Assembly: GCA_023393045.1 (NCBI GenBank)
Contig: JAEWMV010000172.1
Coordinates: 1 to 8,636 of the forward strand
Direction: 5' to 3'
Source of the DNA: Bacillota bacterium
Lineage (GTDB): Bacteria > Bacillota > Clostridia > Christensenellales > CAG-138
Length of the DNA stretch: 8,636 bases
A program made the position numbers and the translations under genes. The notes under the pieces are model-generated. The model had not been told where the DNA came from and did no database searches. It worked only from the letters and a program-made list of their open reading frames with translations. This document shows, piece by piece, positions 6,513 through 8,636 of the stretch (the first letter of the stretch is position 1; every line of letters starts with the position of its first letter).

Positions 6513-8066
6513 ATGGAAAACAAAGGCATGCACCACATTTCTTCCGAGAAGTTCAGGTTCGTGCAGGCGGAAAAGACGCTGCATGACGTGGAGCAGAAAA
6601 CCAAATCCATCGGCTATTTCATGGACGCCTGGATCCGCTTCAGGAAAAACGGCGCGTCCGTGGCGGCGGCGATCATCATATTGCTGATTATACTTCTGGC
6701 CATCGTGGGGCCGTTTGTCAGCGATTACGAGATGTTCGACGTGGACGGCATTTATACCAAAGCACGCCCCAAGAGCGAGCTCTTTGCCGAATCCGGCTTC
6801 TGGGACGGCGGCTTTATGAAAAAGCTGAACAACAAATATCTCATCTACTTCACCGCCATGGGCATCGGCGCCGCCGATACAGATGGCAGCGGCAAAACAT
6901 GGGAAGAGGGGATAGAGAGCGAGTTTTATCCCATCATAGAGAACGGCGAAATTTATCTTACCGAAGAGGTCGAGTACCGGGACAGCCGCGTGGATTCCTA
7001 CCTTATGGCCGGCTTCCGCTATATCCAGATCACCAAGGCCAAATTCGATGAAATCATCGCGTGGCAGGAGGAAGCGGGCATACAGGTCGTCTACCCCATG
7101 GTTGATGTCAACAGCGAATGGTGCGACATCAACAACCGGGACGACGCCAATTTCTGGTACCGCCACGCGGGCAACCTGTGGCCCGTCGACGAAAACGGCA
7201 GGCAGATGCGCGAGTTGGACGCCATCATGGAAAACGGCCTTGTGGACAATTACCTGCGCGATGCGGACGGCAACGTCATGTACTACCAGCAAAAGGACAT
7301 GCAGATGCTCTCCGTGCGCGTATTGTACTACAACTATTTCATCTATTTGAACGGGCATGAGCCGGTCCATCTGCTGGGGACGGACGCGAAGGGGTATGAC
7401 ATCCTCGTGCGGCTGTGCTACGGCATACGCCTCTCGCTGCTTCTCTCCGTTTGCGTGTTCCTCATCAACTTCACCATCGGCGCGATATACGGGGCGATCG
7501 AGGGCTATTACGGCGGGGCGGCCGACCTTATCATGGAAAGGATAAGCGACGTATTAAACGGCATCCCGTTCGTCGTCACGGCGACGCTCTTCCAGCTGCA
7601 TTTGGTCAACACGGGCAAGGTGAGCACCTTTGTGGGCCTGCTCTTCGCCTTTGTATTGACGGGCTGGATCCCCACCGCGTACAGCGTGCGAACGCAGTTC
7701 TACCGTTTCAAGAACCAGGAGTATATACTCGCCGCCCGTACGCTCGGTGCGCGGGACATGAGGCTGATGTTCAAACACATCTTCCCCAACGCGATCGGCA
7801 CCATCATCACGCGCTCCGCATTGGCGATTCCGGGCGTGATCATGACTGAATCCGTGCTCAGCTACCTTGGCATCGTGAACTTCAACAGCAGGACGCTCTC
7901 CTCGCTGGGCACCATGCTCTACAACGGGCAGGGCTACCTTGCCACGGATCCGCACATACTGCTCTTCCCGGCGGTGATCATCTCGCTGTTGATGATTTCA
8001 TTCAATCTGTTCGGCAACGGGCTGCGCGACGCGTTCAATCCGTCGCTGAGAGGAACGGAGGACTAA
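6513..8066 (+). CDS. ABC transporter permease 2, OppC/DppC type, with large extracytoplasmic insertion
   Basis: Second pore subunit of the importer. At 517 residues it is far longer than the usual 280-350. It has a polar N-terminal tail, first membrane helix (about 48-70), a hydrophilic segment of about 215 residues (71-285), then the conserved HLLGTDAKGYD motif (286-296) and a normal permease core of about 230 residues. The EAA loop is EYILAARTLGARD (403-415) followed by KHIFPN (421-426). With the first helix leaving the cytoplasm, the insertion should lie outside, next to the binding protein; it is rich in acidic and aromatic residues and contains one Cys. The core after the insertion shows no frameshift or stop. 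An alternative ATG at 6507 would overlap permease 1 by 4 nt but is too close to the ribosome site. The stop lies 1 nt before the ATPase gene start. Confidence 0.94.
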   Translation: MENKGMHHISSEKFRFVQAEKTLHDVEQKTKSIGYFMDAWIRFRKNGASVAAAIIILLIILLAIVGPFVSDYEMFDVDGIYTKARPKSELFAESGFWDGGFMKKLNNKYLIYFTAMGIGAADTDGSGKTWEEGIESEFYPIIENGEIYLTEEVEYRDSRVDSYLMAGFRYIQITKAKFDEIIAWQEEAGIQVVYPMVDVNSEWCDINNRDDANFWYRHAGNLWPVDENGRQMRELDAIMENGLVDNYLRDADGNVMYYQQKDMQMLSVRVLYYNYFIYLNGHEPVHLLGTDAKGYDILVRLCYGIRLSLLLSVCVFLINFTIGAIYGAIEGYYGGAADLIMERISDVLNGIPFVVTATLFQLHLVNTGKVSTFVGLLFAFVLTGWIPTAYSVRTQFYRFKNQEYILAARTLGARDMRLMFKHIFPNAIGTIITRSALAIPGVIMTESVLSYLGIVNFNSRTLSSLGTMLYNGQGYLATDPHILLFPAVIISLLMISFNLFGNGLRDAFNPSLRGTED

Positions 8067-8067
8067 T

Positions 8068-8636
8068 ATGGAAAAAGTGCTTGACGTAAAAAATCTCCGT
8101 ATCTCCTTCAGGACGAACAACGGTACGGTCAAGGCGGTGCGCGGGATTTCCTTAGATCTCAACAAGGGCGAAACGCTCGCCATCGTGGGCGAATCCGGCT
8201 CCGGCAAATCGGTGACGGCGCGCGCGGTCATGGGCATACTCGCGGGCAACGCAATCGTGGAGTCCGGCGAAATCTTTTTCAACGGACAGGATCTGATGAA
8301 GCTGCCCGAGGAGGATTTCCACCAGATCCGCGGCAACAGAATATCGATGATTTTTCAGGATCCGTTTTCGAGCCTGAACCCCATCATGAAAACAGGCAAG
8401 CAGCTCACCGAGGCGATGCTCTTAAACGGTCGCGCGAATTCCAGGGACGCCGCGCGCGAATTTTCCAGGGTGATGCACCTGCTCTCCGCTAACATGGCGG
8501 AAGCGCTGCGCCTTAAGGGCGTGGGCGACGCATCCGCGCGGGTGAGCCGGGAGATGGGCATCATCAAAAAGTTCACCGAAAAGTCCAACAACCTGGAAAA
8601 GGAATACAACGCCGCAAGGGAGTGGGTGGAGACAGG
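8068..8636 (+). CDS. ABC transporter ATP-binding protein, OppD/DppD type (3' part beyond window)
   Basis: Cytoplasmic ATPase that powers the importer together with a partner probably encoded downstream. The visible 189 residues start MEKVLDVKNLRISF and contain Walker A GESGSGKS (41-48) and the Q-loop in IFQDPFSSLNP (Q97). The ABC signature, Walker B and switch His are not yet reached. In classical members the LSGG signature comes about 50 residues after SSLNP. Here at least 84 residues follow without it, and the extra part is charged and looks helical, including EKSNNLEKEYNAAREW. This suggests an insertion in the helical subdomain. GGAGG at 8057-8061 sits 6 nt before the ATG and overlaps the end of the permease 2 gene; the intergenic gap is 1 nt, so coupling is likely. 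The reading frame is open to the window edge. Confidence 0.93.
   Translation, partial: MEKVLDVKNLRISFRTNNGTVKAVRGISLDLNKGETLAIVGESGSGKSVTARAVMGILAGNAIVESGEIFFNGQDLMKLPEEDFHQIRGNRISMIFQDPFSSLNPIMKTGKQLTEAMLLNGRANSRDAAREFSRVMHLLSANMAEALRLKGVGDASARVSREMGIIKKFTEKSNNLEKEYNAAREWVET

Noticed and set aside
6468..7370. A 300-codon open frame on the minus strand opposite the permease 2 insertion
   Set aside because: Also codon-aligned with the sense gene and explained by the same codon bias. The sense reading continues without interruption into a canonical permease core.
1..8636. CRISPR array, insertion sequence, phage or defence system
   Set aside because: No regularly spaced repeats, transposase, integrase, terminal inverted repeats or defence-type protein motifs were seen on either strand. 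The genes present are a tRNA, radA, a membrane protein and an ABC importer.

Overview
The window looks like part of a chromosome from a GC-rich member of the Clostridia (Bacillota), possibly a gut-type lineage. I infer this from a monoderm-style lipoprotein, strong AGGAGG-type ribosome binding sites, GC-rich codon use with AT-rich intergenic DNA, and an opp/dpp transporter of the enlarged type I associate with Clostridia. No database search was possible, so the taxonomy is inference.

Layout. The left arm is transcribed leftward (minus strand). A promoter at about 2638-2666 drives a two-gene unit: a membrane-anchored protein with a predicted beta-propeller-like outer domain, then radA, the DNA recombination ATPase, 11 nt downstream. 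Just past the radA stop codon is a compact promoter for a tRNA-Arg(CCG) gene, whose 5' half is visible at the left edge.

A 254-nt AT-rich divergent region (2629-2882) separates the two arms. It holds both promoters, an exact 11-bp direct repeat in two copies, an 8-bp inverted repeat and a 12-bp AT palindrome, and is the main regulatory zone.

The right arm is transcribed rightward. It encodes a peptide/oligopeptide-type (family 5) ABC importer: a very large lipoprotein substrate-binding protein, then a stable hairpin, then permease 1 (OppB/DppB type), permease 2 (OppC/DppC type) and the first ATPase (OppD/DppD type), which runs off the right edge. The three genes after the hairpin are packed within a few bases of each other. 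The hairpin probably makes the binding protein more abundant than the membrane components.

Most notable is that three of the four transporter parts are larger than the usual family members. The binding protein has 831 residues. The second permease carries about 215 residues between its first membrane helix and the conserved GTD motif, where classical members have a few tens. The ATPase has extra helical sequence between its Q-loop and the not-yet-reached ABC signature. This points to a co-expanded transporter variant whose substrate cannot be read from the sequence.
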